DNA of 64,000 nt from Aquila chrysaetos chrysaetos (GCF_900496995.4 NC_044024.1:15192698-15256697), one strand, 5' to 3'. Counted from the first letter of the stretch, positions 12,030-25,244 are shown. Translations and numbers: made by a program. Notes: generated from the sequence alone by a model not told the origin.

Positions 12030-15000
12030 AGAGGGTCAGGGCAGCACAGGTTTCACAGAGGCAACCTGACCATTCCCCTGATCGACACACAGCACTCTGC
12101 GGTCAACACACATCCTGGCACCTGCCTGAGGGGAGAGTTCGGCTCAATGGTGAATTTGACTGCATGTTCAAATTTGGCAACTGCAATGAAAAAAACTGGT
12201 ATTTAGGCAAGTTTCTAAACCATTGCTCGTCATAGCCACAAAGCTGCTCCTGCTTGGGTTGTTTGACTACCCAACTTTCAGACCTCCTAAGTGCCCACAA
12301 CCTCAGCATAAACACTTCTGAGCAAACAGGGGTTCAAAAATCTCTGCACAGAACCAATTCTTTCTCTTCTCACTGCATTTCAATATTGCTAATTGCTAAT
12401 TAATCACAGACTTTACACGGCCTCCTCCTTGCCCAAGTTTTACGGTTAAAGTTTTGTTTGAACTACGCTTCATCCAGCTGAGCAGTGCTTGAGGGTCAAC
12501 AGAGCTACGCAATGTGCTGTGAAAAGTGATGCTTCTTTTAAGAGGCCTCGTTATTGAAATAACTTTTGAGTTAATGTTTGGAAATAACTTTGAAATGAGG
12601 ACTTGCACAGATTTGTTTTCTTAGTGCAGCAATTAGCTTCATGAGCAGTGACTGGCTGCAGTACCTTCTGCCATGTCTGACACATTAAATAAATTATTCA
12701 CTCAGTTCATTAGTTGGAAATACAGTTTGTAATACCTGCCGAGTTACAGGACACACAGCAAAGCCACAGATCATCTCAAACAGAAAAATGAAGTCAGGTT
12801 TTTCTGCTCCCGCATAAACAAAGGATGGGGAAAAAAGATAAATAAGATAATGTTTTTCCTACCATGTGGCTCAACCAGTTTCTTTCAGAAAACTGTCCCT
12901 CTGCCCTGTTCCCTTTTTAATGATCAGATTACGATTCCCTCCTTCCCACCAAGTTGGACTGCCTCAGCAAAAACTCCCATTGCCTCTGGTGGAAATATCT
13001 TCAGCATTGGTTACTTTTTAATGAAAGTACGATGTCACAGCCTCAAGAAACAGCTTATTATTTTTCCTTCCAGTCCGCCTCACTGTTGCAAACAAGATTG
13101 TTGCAAGTCGCCTATTTGTCAGCCTTTACGTGGGCAGGCAGCAGCAACCAGACACCTTTGTGGAAAAGTGGAAGCTGGGGCAAGGAAAGGTGTGGGTTGT
13201 CCTTCACACTTGCTGGTCTCCAGTTGGTGCACTGGGACAGACTTACAGCACCGGCTGCTCCCATGGGAGGCAGGACGGGCTGTGGAGACAGCACCTATTG
13301 ATCTAACAGCTTTCCACCCCCACACCTGTACACAAGCTACTGCTGGTCTGAGCTGCTGGCACCCAGACATGGCTCTTGAGGAGCCCAGTCTGGATGTAGA
13401 AGGTGGAGCTGGACCCGGCTGAGAGCACCAGGGCTTTTTGGGAGTGGGGGTGTGGAGGGCACTGGGTAGAGACCGCAAAGGGCCACCCAGACGTGTGGGT
13501 CTCCCACCTTCATTACTGTCCAGCAGCCCGTGCAGTCAGGGCCCTGGCCTGGGGTGATAAAACATCTAGGATCTTACCATGCAGGGTATGACATTTAAAG
13601 AGAGCAGGGGACTTCTAAATACCAGTTAGCAGTTGAGCTTAACTAGAGATGACAGGGCAGGAGGTTGAAGAGACCTTTGGAGCCTTACCCTGCTCTTCCA
13701 TTCTCACCATTCAAAGCAGCCCTAAAACCAACTCCCAGATCCAGCCAACTTCAACTACATCCTTGAGCTCAAGATTTCCTAAGCCAAAGGAGAGTCCTCC
13801 TTTCTCCAAAGGCACTAGACCCAGTCACTAGTGGTCACTAGTCAGGAAACACCATGCAATGAAATGAGTGGGATTCAGGCCAGAATGCTGGGATGCATTT
13901 TACAGAGACAAGCGCCTGTAATGAGGCTCCTAAATACATATTCAAACATCAAAATGGGTGACAATTCTGCAGAAGTGTTAAGCAGTTATGGCAGTGGAGG
14001 CACCAAGGTGAACCCCAGTACATCTGGCAACCGTTGTGCTCACCTCCAGCAGAGCTGCCACCCTGAAGCAGGCCTTGGATGACTTATTCCTTTATTTTGT
14101 ACAGCCAGATTCCCCCAGGTAAAATTAAAAGGTTTAGCCACCGCACGTCAGCTGCACTCTTCTCAGTCACATACCATGGATGACACAGGTCTGCTACGCA
14201 AAAAAATGTGTTGTGTGAAGAAGAGGAGAAAAGAGAGAAGAAATCTAATAAATACTCCATTATTTCCAGCGTATATTATGCAAAATTTGGCATGAAATCT
14301 TTATCACACATAAACGTGAAGGTCACTTATTTGTTCATTAAATTCTCCTCAGTCTACATCATTATGTTCATAGTTTTTCTTATACTTAATGTAGTAAGGG
14401 CCTGCCAAACTCATTATACATCAGCTGATAAATGGATTTGAACTCACAATCTGTTAAAAATCACATAGGCACATTAGAGCAATATTTCCATGGCTTAGAG
14501 ACCATATACATTTAAATCTTCCCAGAGAGGATTTTGAACATTTTTGATCCAGTGCAGCAGACTCAACACATAATTCAAGTCTGCTTGCTGTAAAAATTTA
14601 CAGGCTGGGATCTTAGTATCATTAGTCATAAATCAAAGCTGCGCACTTAAAAATGTGGTAGTGGCAAAACTCTTGGACAGGGTGTAAACATCATCAAGCT
14701 CATTGTCATGCAGCACTTCCATTGGAATAATAAAGGGAGATATTGTTAAATGTTGCATATATTTTCTCTCTTCTGGCGGAATTTGTACATATAACATATA
14801 ACCCTGTGTAATTTCCAGCCTGGGCAAATCTCTGGATGAGGAAGAGCTTCTGAAGCTGTCCTGGATTCTCACTCTAGTGCCATGACTTCAAATAAGCTTT
14901 TACATGAAACGTGGACAGAGGGGAACACGGGGCATGTTTATGCCATAGTTTATGTTTCACTTACTCATTGCTCTTTATTGTAATTTCCCCCAACTGATGA

Positions 15001-15240
15001 TAAAATGCTTATAAAGCATTGGGCTGATAATTTGCAGGCTCTCCCGCTGCTCTGTTTGTTATAAAGCTACTCATGTCTCCAGGAGAGTCTTTCTTCCTTT
15101 TGGATTTATGAGCCTAATGAACCACTGTTATTCTCCATCACAGGAGCCAGTGATGCTGTGACATTATAGCAGGAAGATTTGAAAACTTATGAGAAAGCAC
15201 TTGAAACAAACTGCTGCTCTTAATAAGTGCCTCTTGTCTT
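12030..15240. other. Non-coding stretch, nothing supported
   Basis: It contains a 190-codon plus-strand open frame (12850-13422) that looks like chance: no family resemblance, Cys/Pro/Ser-rich low-order composition, and overlapping open frames on both strands. No recognisable repeats. Confidence 0.4.
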
Positions 15241-15243
15241 CAG

Positions 15244-15327
15244 TGTGGTCTGAGGAAGATCTAAGCGAGCTAATGAACGAAAAGAACAAACCGAGTCCTG
15301 CACTAACCCTGCAAGCTCCACTGCAGA
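15244..15327 (+). other. Candidate 84-base exon, plus strand
   Basis: A strong acceptor (CCTCTTGTCTTCAG) precedes 84 bases that end at GCAGA|GTAAGT. One frame is open, with two leading bases, 27 codons (starting WSEEDLSELMNEKNKPSP) and one trailing base, so the exon would be phase-symmetric. The acidic/Lys-rich peptide looks protein-like, but I cannot assign it. The donor lacks the usual AG before GT. A decoy is quite possible. Confidence 0.2.
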
Positions 15328-16365
15328 GTAAGTAGTGCTAGTGAGACAAATCCTCTGCTGGGATGAACAGTATTTATCAGTGGCGGGATGCTGATACACA
15401 GCTCCACCGAAGAGCCCACTCAGCGTACAAGGAGCCCGAGTCCTCACAACTGCTTAGATTTTCCAGATCGGGGTTGTTGGATGTATGAGACTAAATACAA
15501 TTAAATTGAACTGCAATTAAATTTAACTTCCACCTTACTGAAAGATCTTTCACTGGAGCTCAGCTGGTTGACTAGACAGCCTTTTGCCCCTGGGCACTCT
15601 AGATTCACTCAAATACATCCTTTTTTTTCTGGGCCGTTCTTGACAGTCACCAAATTCAGATGATTTCAAACCAAAGAAGCAGAGGTGGGGGAAAAGGGAC
15701 CACTTCCTGCAGACCGGCTGCAGACAGCTGGTCACCTTGTTATTTCCATAAAGGAGCGCATTTCTGCCTACCATGGCAGGACACAATGAAGAGAAAGGCA
15801 GCACCATGGCTAGGCCAGCCCCCAGCTATTTAGGAAGTTATAGGTCATAACATACACCTTCATCTCCACCTGGAGACCATTAAGAAGCCCACGTGAAGCC
15901 CGGAGCACACGCTTCATTGGCTCCCAGTGAGATGCCCAGAGTTAAAAGCACGTCCTGTTCAGAGCCCCATTGTGTAAGCTGGTGTTATCAAAGAGACAGC
16001 TCTTGGACCCAAAAATTTACGTCAGCTAGAAAAGTGTGGGGAGCAAAATAGAAGCAAGTTGCCCGGTATTAAGCAATAAGTCAACAGCAGCGCTAGATGT
16101 AGAACCCAGGCATCTTGGCTGGGAGTGCAAGTGAGACACCAGTATGCTCTGGCAAGTTTTCTGCTGCCTTTGGCTGTTCTGCTGGATTCACGGAGACAAG
16201 TGGGTTGAGCCAGTTGAGCCATGCTGCCTGTTGGGGCAGAACTTGAGAGGACGCCAGTCCCTCCCCACCCTAAATGTCCCTGCCTGCAGAGCCAGCTGGC
16301 TCCCTCCAGGCTCAAATCAGAGTGTCAGACAACACCTCCGCAGCGTGGCTGGTCGGGGAGCTTAC

Positions 16366-16435
16366 CTGTAGGGCATCCCTGAGCCATGGGCTTCTCTGAT
16401 AGTCTTGACATACCCCTTGTTGTCCAGGGGGGATG
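16366..16435 (-). other. Candidate 70-base exon, minus strand
   Basis: On the minus strand a usable acceptor (TTCCAGCCACCTCTAG) precedes 70 bases that end in a near-perfect donor (CTACAG|GTAAGC). All three frames are open, so openness alone tells little. The frame with two leading bases gives a protein-like peptide containing LDNKGYVKTIREAHGSGMPY. I cannot name the protein. An alternative acceptor CTTCCAG lies about 14 bases upstream. Confidence 0.2.
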
Positions 16436-16439
16436 CTAG

Positions 16440-19330
16440 AGGTGGCTGGAAGTTATGTTTGCAGGTGAGCGGTCTCGCCAAAATAATGAGACCTCACACC
16501 ACACACGACGTTTAAGCATGCTGTCAACTCTGTGTATTATTCATAAAAGCACTGCTGTCTTCAGTTACTCTGTAATCACATCTTTCATCATGGCACACAT
16601 ATCTCAGCAATTGTACTCATTACAAAACCACCGTGGCATAATAGGAAACAATGACACATTTCTTCTTTTTTCTGTGATACAGTGGGATTGGGAACTCAGT
16701 GCAATACAGGTCATTTAGCCAGTAAAATATTAGTGGAAGATGTATGGCGACATGCCAATTGGTGCTTTGAAAAGCTCAACCTAGGTGACTCTGTTTGTTA
16801 AAAAGTATTCAAAAGCCCCAATTACAATCAGTTAAAAGCAATAAGCATGCAAATTATTTTAAAACAAACTTTAATTAATTTCAGCATATGTTTCACTTAG
16901 GCTGATTAGTCAAATCTGATTTTCTGAAAAGAAACAATAAACATCTGCTAATGATGATTTACATATTACCGCTCACATGGCCTGCAGTGTGTTCTGTGGT
17001 GATGGAGGTTCTGCACGGCACAGGGAAGAGATGTCGTGCTGTGCCAGCTACCCCCAGCCTGCAGCCTTCAGGTACAGAGAGCGACAAAAATAATTCTTCA
17101 CTAAAATAGTTAGGCATGCCTAAAAGAACATGATGGTGTTTGTATGAACAACTGTCCTGGTAAAGGCTTTCCTTTTTGTTAAGCACTCTTCGGATGAGAA
17201 ACAGGTAGAGCAGCCTGAAGCCTGGGCTCACAGGACCCCAAGCTGAAGCTCTCCACAGCCTGACCTTGGTACAGACCCGTACTCCGAGATGCCAAGTGAG
17301 AAGCTATTCAGGCAGCTGCAGTCAGAATAACAAGAAGGGCTTAGCCTATTGTTCAGACCCCACTTCCCTCTAAAATCAATGGAAAAAATTTATCATTTGG
17401 TCTAAACACATAACTTAGCCAACACAATCACTTATTCTCTGTTCATTATATAGGAAGCTAGGATGTGATAATCCTGCATAGTCAGGAGACTAAATCCCTC
17501 TTTATGCCTGAGACTCCATCATGGGAGGCCTGAATACAGCCCCCTCATACCTTTGGACCTATAGCTCACAGTAATGTAAATATTTAAAAGTCCATGGCAT
17601 TTTATATTCACAAGGCTGATAATGGAATAGCTTTAATATCCTTACAATGCCAAATCCAGATTAAAGTGGTAGTAGTGGCTCCCAAGCAGTTTATTAGCAC
17701 TCATACCCAATACGCAGTAATCCTAGAGGGGAAAAAAGGGAAAAAAAAAGAAGTCCTGCCAATGTATACTGCACACCAAGCTGCAGGATGTTGTATTCCA
17801 AGAGTTATTTCAGTTGTAGAAACCACGTGGCACCATTACTTGGCATGAAGAGAGGATAAAGAGAGAACGGTCTATGACAGGTGTTGCTTTAAATATTTTG
17901 AAGATATGCATCAGGAGTAGTTCATAAAAGTGCTTCCAAAGTAGCTCTTACACCCACTGGGCTTGGCAGTCCTCACTCTTAAAAAACATGAACTTGGCGC
18001 AGTAGTCTCCTAAATCTTTTAAACTAGCTTAATCCTCCCAGTAATGAAACGTGCACTCAGCTAGATGGGTGCATTTATCTGAAACTCACTTATTTACAAG
18101 CAACTAAAACATGAAATTAGCTGGTCCCGGAAGGCAGCTTTGTGCTTCCCAACTCTTCTACTATCATAAATCAATCCATTCAAGTGGGTGCCACATTTGT
18201 TTTTCCCATTCTCACATTCTGTATGAACAATCATGCCCCATTTAATGCCAAAGATGATCCTCTGGAGATGTCTCTGCACAATTCTGTGATTTCTGGCTTC
18301 TGTGGGACTAAAAGTCCGTGTGTGTTGGCAGACATCAAGAGGTTTGCAAAATCTGGAGTTCTGGGAATGTTTCAAAGGAGGTTCCTTTACCAAACAATGC
18401 TACTGCGGTGCAGGCATCAAATGTGAATTATAACAGTAGGATCACCGCATTTCCACCAACTACCTCTCTGCAGAGAGCAATCCAGCGAGCAGGAAATAGA
18501 GCTGCACTTCAAATGTAAGCTCCTTTTATACCCATATTGCTGTGGAGGCTCGAGTGCCCGACAGACAGCTAGATGCACTCATCACAGCCACTCAACGCTT
18601 CCTGGGAATACTAGTTCTGCAGAAGGTTCTTGTATCTCTTCCATGGGGAGGGAGACCGGCCTTAATTTATTAGATACAAAGAATTCACTCCTCAGCCTTC
18701 TGCCCAGCTTGGTGAAGTAAAGGATTTTCCCGGCTTCCTCACCAGCATATTCATTAGTGTGTCCTTGCTCCATTATGCTATTTGTGCATAACAAATTGTT
18801 CAGCAGTCAAGTAGCACCAATATATACGATATTTTCAGCTTTAGGATTCAAAATTAGAATTGAATCTTCTCTTTAGGGAATTCCTTCCAGAAATTACACT
18901 ACCCCAGCAGAGATCAGTGGTTCACAACTGCAAAGAATAACACGCGTTGGAAGGAGGAAACGCCAGAGCAACAGGAGATCAAGGCTCACAACTGGTAGCT
19001 GAAAACACCGTCTCTAATCCAGCCAGGCCCTGGGCAATCACAGAGCCTCTCCACGCTTCGTCTTTGACTGGAAGCTAATGCCAGTTGGCTTCTATCAGAA
19101 AAAGGAAGCAGCTCTTGCAAGGTTAAAACATTTCATGCAAAGTGACCTGAAGATCAGAATCTGCCTTTTATTGTTCTTCTATAATGTGGCACATATGACA
19201 GTTTAAAAAAAATAAAAAAAAAAAAGGGTGCTTTTCTCACTTGCCTGAGAGAATGGCATATTCATACATACACCTTCATTTGCCTTTTTACACCAGATTA
19301 TCACCTGTCACCTGATCGTTTCAGCTGTAT
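16440..19330. other. Non-coding stretch with an AT-rich homeodomain/POU-motif block
   Basis: No supported gene. At about 16800-16965 there is an AT-rich block with an exact octamer ATGCAAAT (16847-16854) followed by TTAATTAATT and several ATTA cores, the sort of composition often seen in conserved enhancers. Otherwise nothing was identified. Confidence 0.35.
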
Positions 19331-19336
19331 AACTAC

Positions 19337-19380
19337 TACAAGGATTTCCCTTTCTTCTGGAATAAAGGGAAATCCTTGTA
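19337..19380. repeat. Perfect 17-bp inverted repeat (hairpin, 10-base loop)
   Basis: TACAAGGATTTCCCTTT (19337-19353) and its exact reverse complement (19364-19380) flank the 10-base loop CTTCTGGAAT. Some further pairing with mismatches is possible outside the stem. No poly-T terminator context applies in a vertebrate. It could be a miRNA-like hairpin, the core of a small inverted-repeat element, or a template-switch mutation. Confidence 0.85.
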
Positions 19381-19384
19381 CTAT

Positions 19385-20365
19385 TTCAAGTACTGGATTT
19401 AAAACAGCACAAAGAGCAGCACCGGGCTTGAGAATGCAATCAGGACCACAGAAATAGGAAAGAATCTGCTTCCACAAAGACTTTTAGAAAAGAAACAGTA
19501 ACTCTTCATTCACTCCTGTATCCTCTTTGAGGTCTGGAGTAAAGATTTGCTGGGAAAATGAGTTACATGTGAATATACCAGATGATGAGTCAGAAAAGCT
19601 CTGGGCAAGAATTCAGCAAACCTCAGTTTTACCAGCATTCATATGCTTCTAAAACAAGATCCTGAGGAGCTTGTTGTCAGGCACAGGAGAAACTGGGCAC
19701 GCTAGATAGGCAGCTTTTGTCAGCCAGCAAACTGGCTACATGTGTGAGGTGGAGGTGGCTTCTCACAAATTCTACTCTTCCCTAAATACAAGGGTGCTCA
19801 AATTTTGTTGGCCTGGGAGCAACTGTGAACAAAAACCACTCTGCCAGAATCTCAGACTTTTCTCATCTTGTCTGCATCAATTTGAACGTTTTAATTCCCT
19901 GATGATACAAGCAACACTGGAGGGTCTCAAAGGCGACACAAGAAGCCTATGTTGCAAGAGATGGGCTCTTTTCTGACAGGAATCAAATAACACCTCCAAC
20001 CTCCTCTGGAAAAAGTGAAAGAGGGGAACAGAATAAAATATACAATGTGATGGCAAAGCTGCTTGTCTTTGAGAGCAAAACTCCCATCCTGTGCGAAGAA
20101 TATGAAGGAAACAGATGTTCCCGTGTGGAGTTTAATGGCTAGATTGTTAAAGGGATAACATAATTTCTCCTATCTGCGTGTGCCTTGCTCAGACTAGTAC
20201 AGCAAAACTTTTTCCTCCTGACATAACGATTCTTGATTAAGGACCAGATTCTAACCAGCTCCAAGGTAAATGAGCAGAAATACCCTGATGGCACTTCCTC
20301 CAGAAGCGCCCTGCATTAGAAACCGAGGACAGGACTGAGGTGAAGGGATTTCTGGGCAGCCTCGC
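19385..20365. other. Non-coding stretch, nothing supported
   Basis: Single-copy-looking DNA without recognisable repeat, exon or RNA gene. Confidence 0.4.
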
Positions 20366-20369
20366 TTCC

Positions 20370-20416
20370 TGACTAGTTAAGGTCCCTTCCAACCCAAACC
20401 GTTCTATAATTCTATG
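20370..20416 (+). mobile_element. CR1 LINE 3' terminal fragment
   Basis: The diagnostic AAGGTCCCTTCCAACCCAAACC is followed by GTTCTATAATTCTATG, the plus-oriented avian CR1 3' end. Only the last ~50 bases are clear; sequence upstream is too diverged to call. Confidence 0.85.
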
Positions 20417-20989
20417 TTTTGGGGTCCACAAGCTCACGTCAGTTGCAAACCCCAGTTAGGCAACTGAGTTTCCACCATGACTGACTTTAAAGTGTCCTGA
20501 CCGCAGAGAGGGTTTCAGCCCTCAGCTCTGAGAGCCAACCAAGACTGCAAGTCTCTCAGACCCCCTGAAAGAGAAGGGTGCACAGCACTAAGCCCTGTGC
20601 TGTGCCATGTTTCCTCAGTAATCCTGAGGCATTAATGGACAGAATTTGTCCTCTAGAAGGTCACAACTGAGATTTTAGCGCCAGGCCAAACACCCTTTCT
20701 CGGTTTTTCACTTTATGTTTTGAGCAATTGTATTGGGTACTTTTCAGGTCAACTCCTTTACTTATAAGTTAACCCTGATCTCCACCTACAAATAAAAGCA
20801 GAGAACACCAAGTACATTGCTGGGAAAGTCAGTAGTTAAGAATCACCTACATGACCATGTTATGTCCACGAGAGCTCCTAGAAAAAAGGTCACCACATAT
20901 TTATCTGGCTGCACGCTCGGTAGGAAGTGTGCTCTATAAGAAGTGCTTTTAGCAACAGTTAACATTTTCAAGACAATATGTCAGCTAAC

Positions 20990-21405
20990 GGTAACCTTTG
21001 AGAGGAGGGTTCGAAGAAAGGTTAAGGGAAGTTAACCTAAATAGCTTAGAGAAATAAAGAGAAGTGTTGGAGGTAATTAATACTTGAGAGGAAATAATGT
21101 AAAGGAGAAGACAGACTTATTTAAGGTTGGCCAAGTGCAATGTACTACAGGAGGTAATGGCTTTAAATTAAAGAAGGGCAAGTTTAGATTAGATAACAAG
21201 AAAAAACTTTCCAACAGAACCGTAATTCAACAGCATAGCAGTCTGAAGAGAGAAGCAGCCCAAGCATTATCAACAGACACATTCCAGCCGACGCCAGCTA
21301 GCACTCTCTGAGGGAAAAATACCTGGGATAAACCGCAAGAGATCCTGGTGATTTGACTCAACCATCTATAAAGACCATTCCAAACCCAACATATATGATC
21401 CTGTG
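20990..21405 (+). mobile_element. Degraded CR1 LINE 3' region
   Basis: The segment aligns by eye to the 3' part of avian CR1: a stretch like GGTAATGGCTTTAAATTAAA, then TTTAGATTAGATAACAAG and AAAAAACTTTCCAACAGAA, ending near 21360-21400 with ATTCCAAACCCAACAT and ATGATCCTGTGATT. It is much more diverged than the copy near 47.7 kb, so it is an older insertion. Confidence 0.75.
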
Positions 21406-21409
21406 ATTA

Positions 21410-24400
21410 ACACACACATCACCTATTAATCTTACATGTTCCAATGGCTACCACTTCCCATTTAAAGCATACTCACCTGACATAGATGGATGGTGGGTTG
21501 CAGAACCATAATGTAGCCCTACAATGGATTATTGGTCTGATCCTCCCCTCAGCCATGCATCACATCTCACCTCATATATGTTATGTTACAGTAAATTTTC
21601 AAAGACCGGCCCCCTCGCCCAGAAAAGCCAGATGCAAGAACCAAGTTGAAAAAGTTAAAAAGTGTTTCAGGTATTGATTTAGCAGCGTGTTTAGCTGACC
21701 ACAGTTTGTAAATGTGCTGAAATGTTTCAAAATGAAAATGATTGGATCTTCTAACAATATGGCGTTAGCTCCTGTTTTATGAGTTTATTTGCCATGATCT
21801 TCATAATTCTGAAAGATTCGTATTTCCTTCTTCAATCTCATAATGTTCCTTCAGCCTACAGTATCATCTGTTAACCTCTTCTTTGTTTGCAAGGGCAGTC
21901 GTTCAACTGAATTTCAAAAAGATATGATGGCTTCTGGCAGGGAATAGAAAATACAAGATGTTACATAGTCTGAATGAGGAAACAGCATAGGATCTCATCT
22001 ATCACACAGTATACCAGTAATTAGCAGAAGCATTGTTTCACTCTGATTAAAACCATATTCCTCACAGCACAGTTGTTCTGCTGTGCATGTCCCTAAACCC
22101 AGACATTCGCTCAAGATTAAAACTTCTCAGAAAAGTACGGGGAAGTTGAAGACATCCCACAGGAAACTGGTAACTGGCTCCAAAAGTACAGTGGTTGTTC
22201 TCAGCGACGGTATCAGTGGGGCAAAGAACTGCAGGGTTAGGGCCAGATCAGCTGTGATATTTATGTGCTTAGCCACCACTGAAATCTGAGAGACACTGAC
22301 CCATGCTGGACTAGAAAGAACGGTCAGAAACGCAGCTATGAAATTACGGCTTCTGGGTTTTCTTCCCAGCTTCACCACTGACTACGCACAAGGTTGGGTG
22401 CATAATAACAATTCAGTGCAGGCTTGCAAGGATTAATTTATGGACTTTGAAACACTTGACTTAAGGCTAGGTTATGCCTCCCCCACAGCTGTCAGATGAG
22501 GTAGAATGAAACCTTAAAGCATTTGCCTGGGGGACTTGGGAGCAAGATTTGCAGTCTTGGCTCTCAGCTGAGGGTTGAAACCCTAGCTAGCTCCAGAACC
22601 ACGAAGTTTCTCACAGGCTAATAGAGCCTGCTGAAAGTAGAGGTTGGATCTCTGAGGCAGCTAGTAACAAAATCATCAGCTAGTAAGAAAAATTAAGCTT
22701 CTGATAGCCATGCATCCTTCAGATGCTTTCTCAGTGGTTGCATAAGTCATCGTACAGGCAAAGTCTGTGTTATGTCTTTCTCCTCATGGGCTGTCCCCCA
22801 TGGCCATTATGGGTGCAGATTCACCGCTTTCAGGCAGAGTTCTGCAATGGGGCAGAGGGCTCTGCCTCGCACTGAGCTCTGACGGGCATAGTCACAGTTT
22901 TCCTTACAAGAAAAATCCTGCTCAAAAAGTTAACAGTACTAAAAACTTTAGATTGCCAGAGAAGCAAGCAAAAATTATGCTTTACTACTATTATATTTCC
23001 CATGGCAGCTTTAATTTTGCTTGCTATTGTACATACATTACTATACAGTCTTATATGAATGGCCTCACAGATACAACTCACTATATGTGGCCTACAAATC
23101 CATATCCATGGGGTGGTTAAAGAAACAAGAAGACTGGACATTCAAGTGATGGACATTAAACTCAGCATGGGAAGAAGATTATCTCTGTAATCGTTCATAT
23201 GCAAGTTTCCTACATAACTTCCTATTATTATGTATCGATATAAGAAGTTTGGAGGGTGAGGGGTCAAATACAATTCTGTTATTTTGCAGCCTTACTATCT
23301 TACCATAGGTTTTAGAGGCGATATCTATAAATCACACGTATCCTCAAAAAGTTGCCAAATACATGGTCAACAATAGTTCTTCCTAATGTATTTATCACCC
23401 AGTCTTCTTACTTCTCTGCTTACCAGATCTAGATATGATTTCCATCACTGAAAGTTTGGGGTAGTATATCCAGCTATATTAGTCAGATCAAAAGATCAGT
23501 GGCAGAAAATTGTCCAGGGTTCAACAGCAGCATTTAATCTTATAGCTGCAACGTAAGGTTCTCCCATGCCTCCTCTCAACAGGTTAATTCATGAAGGTTT
23601 ATTGATGGCCACAGGGACGGTGGGCTCAGAAAAGGCAATACAATAAAAAGGGACTCTAAAGAGGAACTTTAAGAGCAAAGGAAAAGAAAGCCATTGGTTT
23701 GTTATGCAGACCCTCAGATAGACCCAGGTCTAGATGAATAGAATTCAGCTTGCAAAAAGAAAAAATTAAGCTGAATAAAGTTGAGTAAAAAGTAAGTTTC
23801 ATTTCTGCAAAGAAACTCATGGACCGCTGCAACTGGCCAAGACTATCTCAACTCAGCACCTCATCACGTCTCTGCTAAAGAAATTGTTGCCTTTACAAAT
23901 TTTATTGCCATAGAACAGGTGTCGTGTTCTGCCCCAGCCCTGTCACTCTCTGCGGAGTATTTTGTATGCTCTTGTTCATCCTGAGAGCAACTAGAATCCT
24001 TCACAGAAAAATGAAAGAGAAAAACCCAAAGCTCCAAGTTCCCATGGCAGGACAGACACACTCCCTGGTCTGCTCAGGGAATCAGAAATTGGTGCTAAAG
24101 TACAAGATTCTCTCTGGAAGTTAAATTACCTTTCCTGTGAGGAAAAAGAGCTGCACAGTCATATTAAATATGGTTGTCTTCAAAGACCACATGACCATAC
24201 ATTTGCCAAAAGTTTAATAGAGCTAAGTTGGCTATGAAGTATGAGCTGGATATTTGAAGAGGTTTTCAGATCTTCAAAGGAATAAGATATTTGGAACAGC
24301 TGTCTGATGGGGATAAGAAACCAAACCCACTTTAAGGTGGAGCTTAATAAATGAATTAGAGAAATTGCAGGATTGACTTATCCGCAACAAGATCATATTC

Positions 24401-24870
24401 GGAGAAATAAAATGTTCTTGTAAATCATTGATTTGCTTCCTGGCATCAGTTTCAGTGATACCTAGCAATGTTAGAAGGTGATCCACGATTTCGAAGAGCC
24501 ACCACAGTTCAGGTTAAAGGTTACAGGTAACACGGTCTTCCAGAATAAAAGCTGTATTTGTGGTTATAATCCAGTTAGACTTTGCCCGTAGGTTTTTTTT
24601 TTTTTAGTTCTTGTTCCACCATCTACCTCAGATGCTAAATGCCTTTCACCGCAGGAACGAAAGGTAGGAGTCAAACAAGCATTAGTTGATGACATTTCAG
24701 ATTTCTTCATGAACTATCCCAGCACCCACAGCCTGCACACTGTACCTTGGATCTCCAGCCATCCACCCCACGCTTTCCTACATCCGTGCCCACCACCAAC
24801 AGCATTCGCCCTGTTGCTCCTAACTGACTGTGCCTGAAGCCGATGAGACACTTTCTCCGTGACCGCACTA
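21410..24870. other. Non-coding stretch with an old SINE
   Basis: It holds the MIR/AmnSINE-like fragment at 22340-22465. A T-run followed by AG occurs around 24592-24606. Nothing else was identified and no exon is supported. Confidence 0.4.
22340..22465 (+). mobile_element. Ancient MIR/AmnSINE-like SINE fragment
   Basis: It includes GGCTTCTGGGTTTTCTTCCC, then CACCACTGACTACGCACAAG, and later GCAAGGATTAATTTATGGAC with TTGAAACACTTGACT. These match, in order, the segments of old amniote SINEs: the GGTTCTATTCCCAGCTCTGCC box, the TGACTTGCTGTGTGACC box, and the GAGGATTAATTAATGTTTGTAAAGCGCTTTGA tail region. It is heavily diverged. Confidence 0.5.
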
Positions 24871-24879
24871 GGCACTGGC

Positions 24880-25240
24880 TTCGGCTCTTCCTTCCCAGCA
24901 AAACGGTGGGACCGACGTGACTAATTTGTCTGCTACTCCCGCAGCGCAGCCCGTGTTCGGGTGTACCCGGCGCCTGCCCAGAGTCCTGGTGACTCCAGCG
25001 GAGCGTGGGTGCGCGTGGCTAGCTGCGTGCCGCGGAGCACAGCTGTGGCGTTGCGGTAGTCTGCAACGAGGGAGGAAAATGAGCAGCGAGACTCTCTTCT
25101 GTAGCCGTTGGCAGTGACTATACATCATACACACATCCACCTACGCGTTTGATTTTTCTGCGCGAGTGCGATACTTCGCCTCCGCAGCCACGCGAGCCCC
25201 GGCCACTCACGTCCGGAGGAGCTGCTTGCAGGAGTCTGGA
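24880..25240. promoter_or_regulatory. Short CpG island
   Basis: Roughly 33 CpGs lie in about 350 bases within AT-rich flanks. On the minus strand, two donor-like sites sit at its right edge (GGAC|GTGAGT near 25210 and GCGG|GTGAGT near 25254), so a minus-strand first exon is possible. No start codon with a long recognisable frame was found. I infer a promoter or a methylation-free regulatory element. Confidence 0.4.
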
Positions 25241-25244
25241 GATC

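Noticed and set aside
12850..13422. 190-codon plus-strand open frame
   Set aside because: No family resemblance, no convincing splice sites, overlapping open frames on both strands, and a Cys/Ser/Pro-heavy composition typical of chance frames.
14633..14872. Minus-strand 79-codon frame with a protein-like middle section
   Set aside because: It has a fair acceptor (CTTCCTCATCCAG) but no good donor before its stop, and no polyadenylation signal was identified for a terminal exon. Too weak to list.
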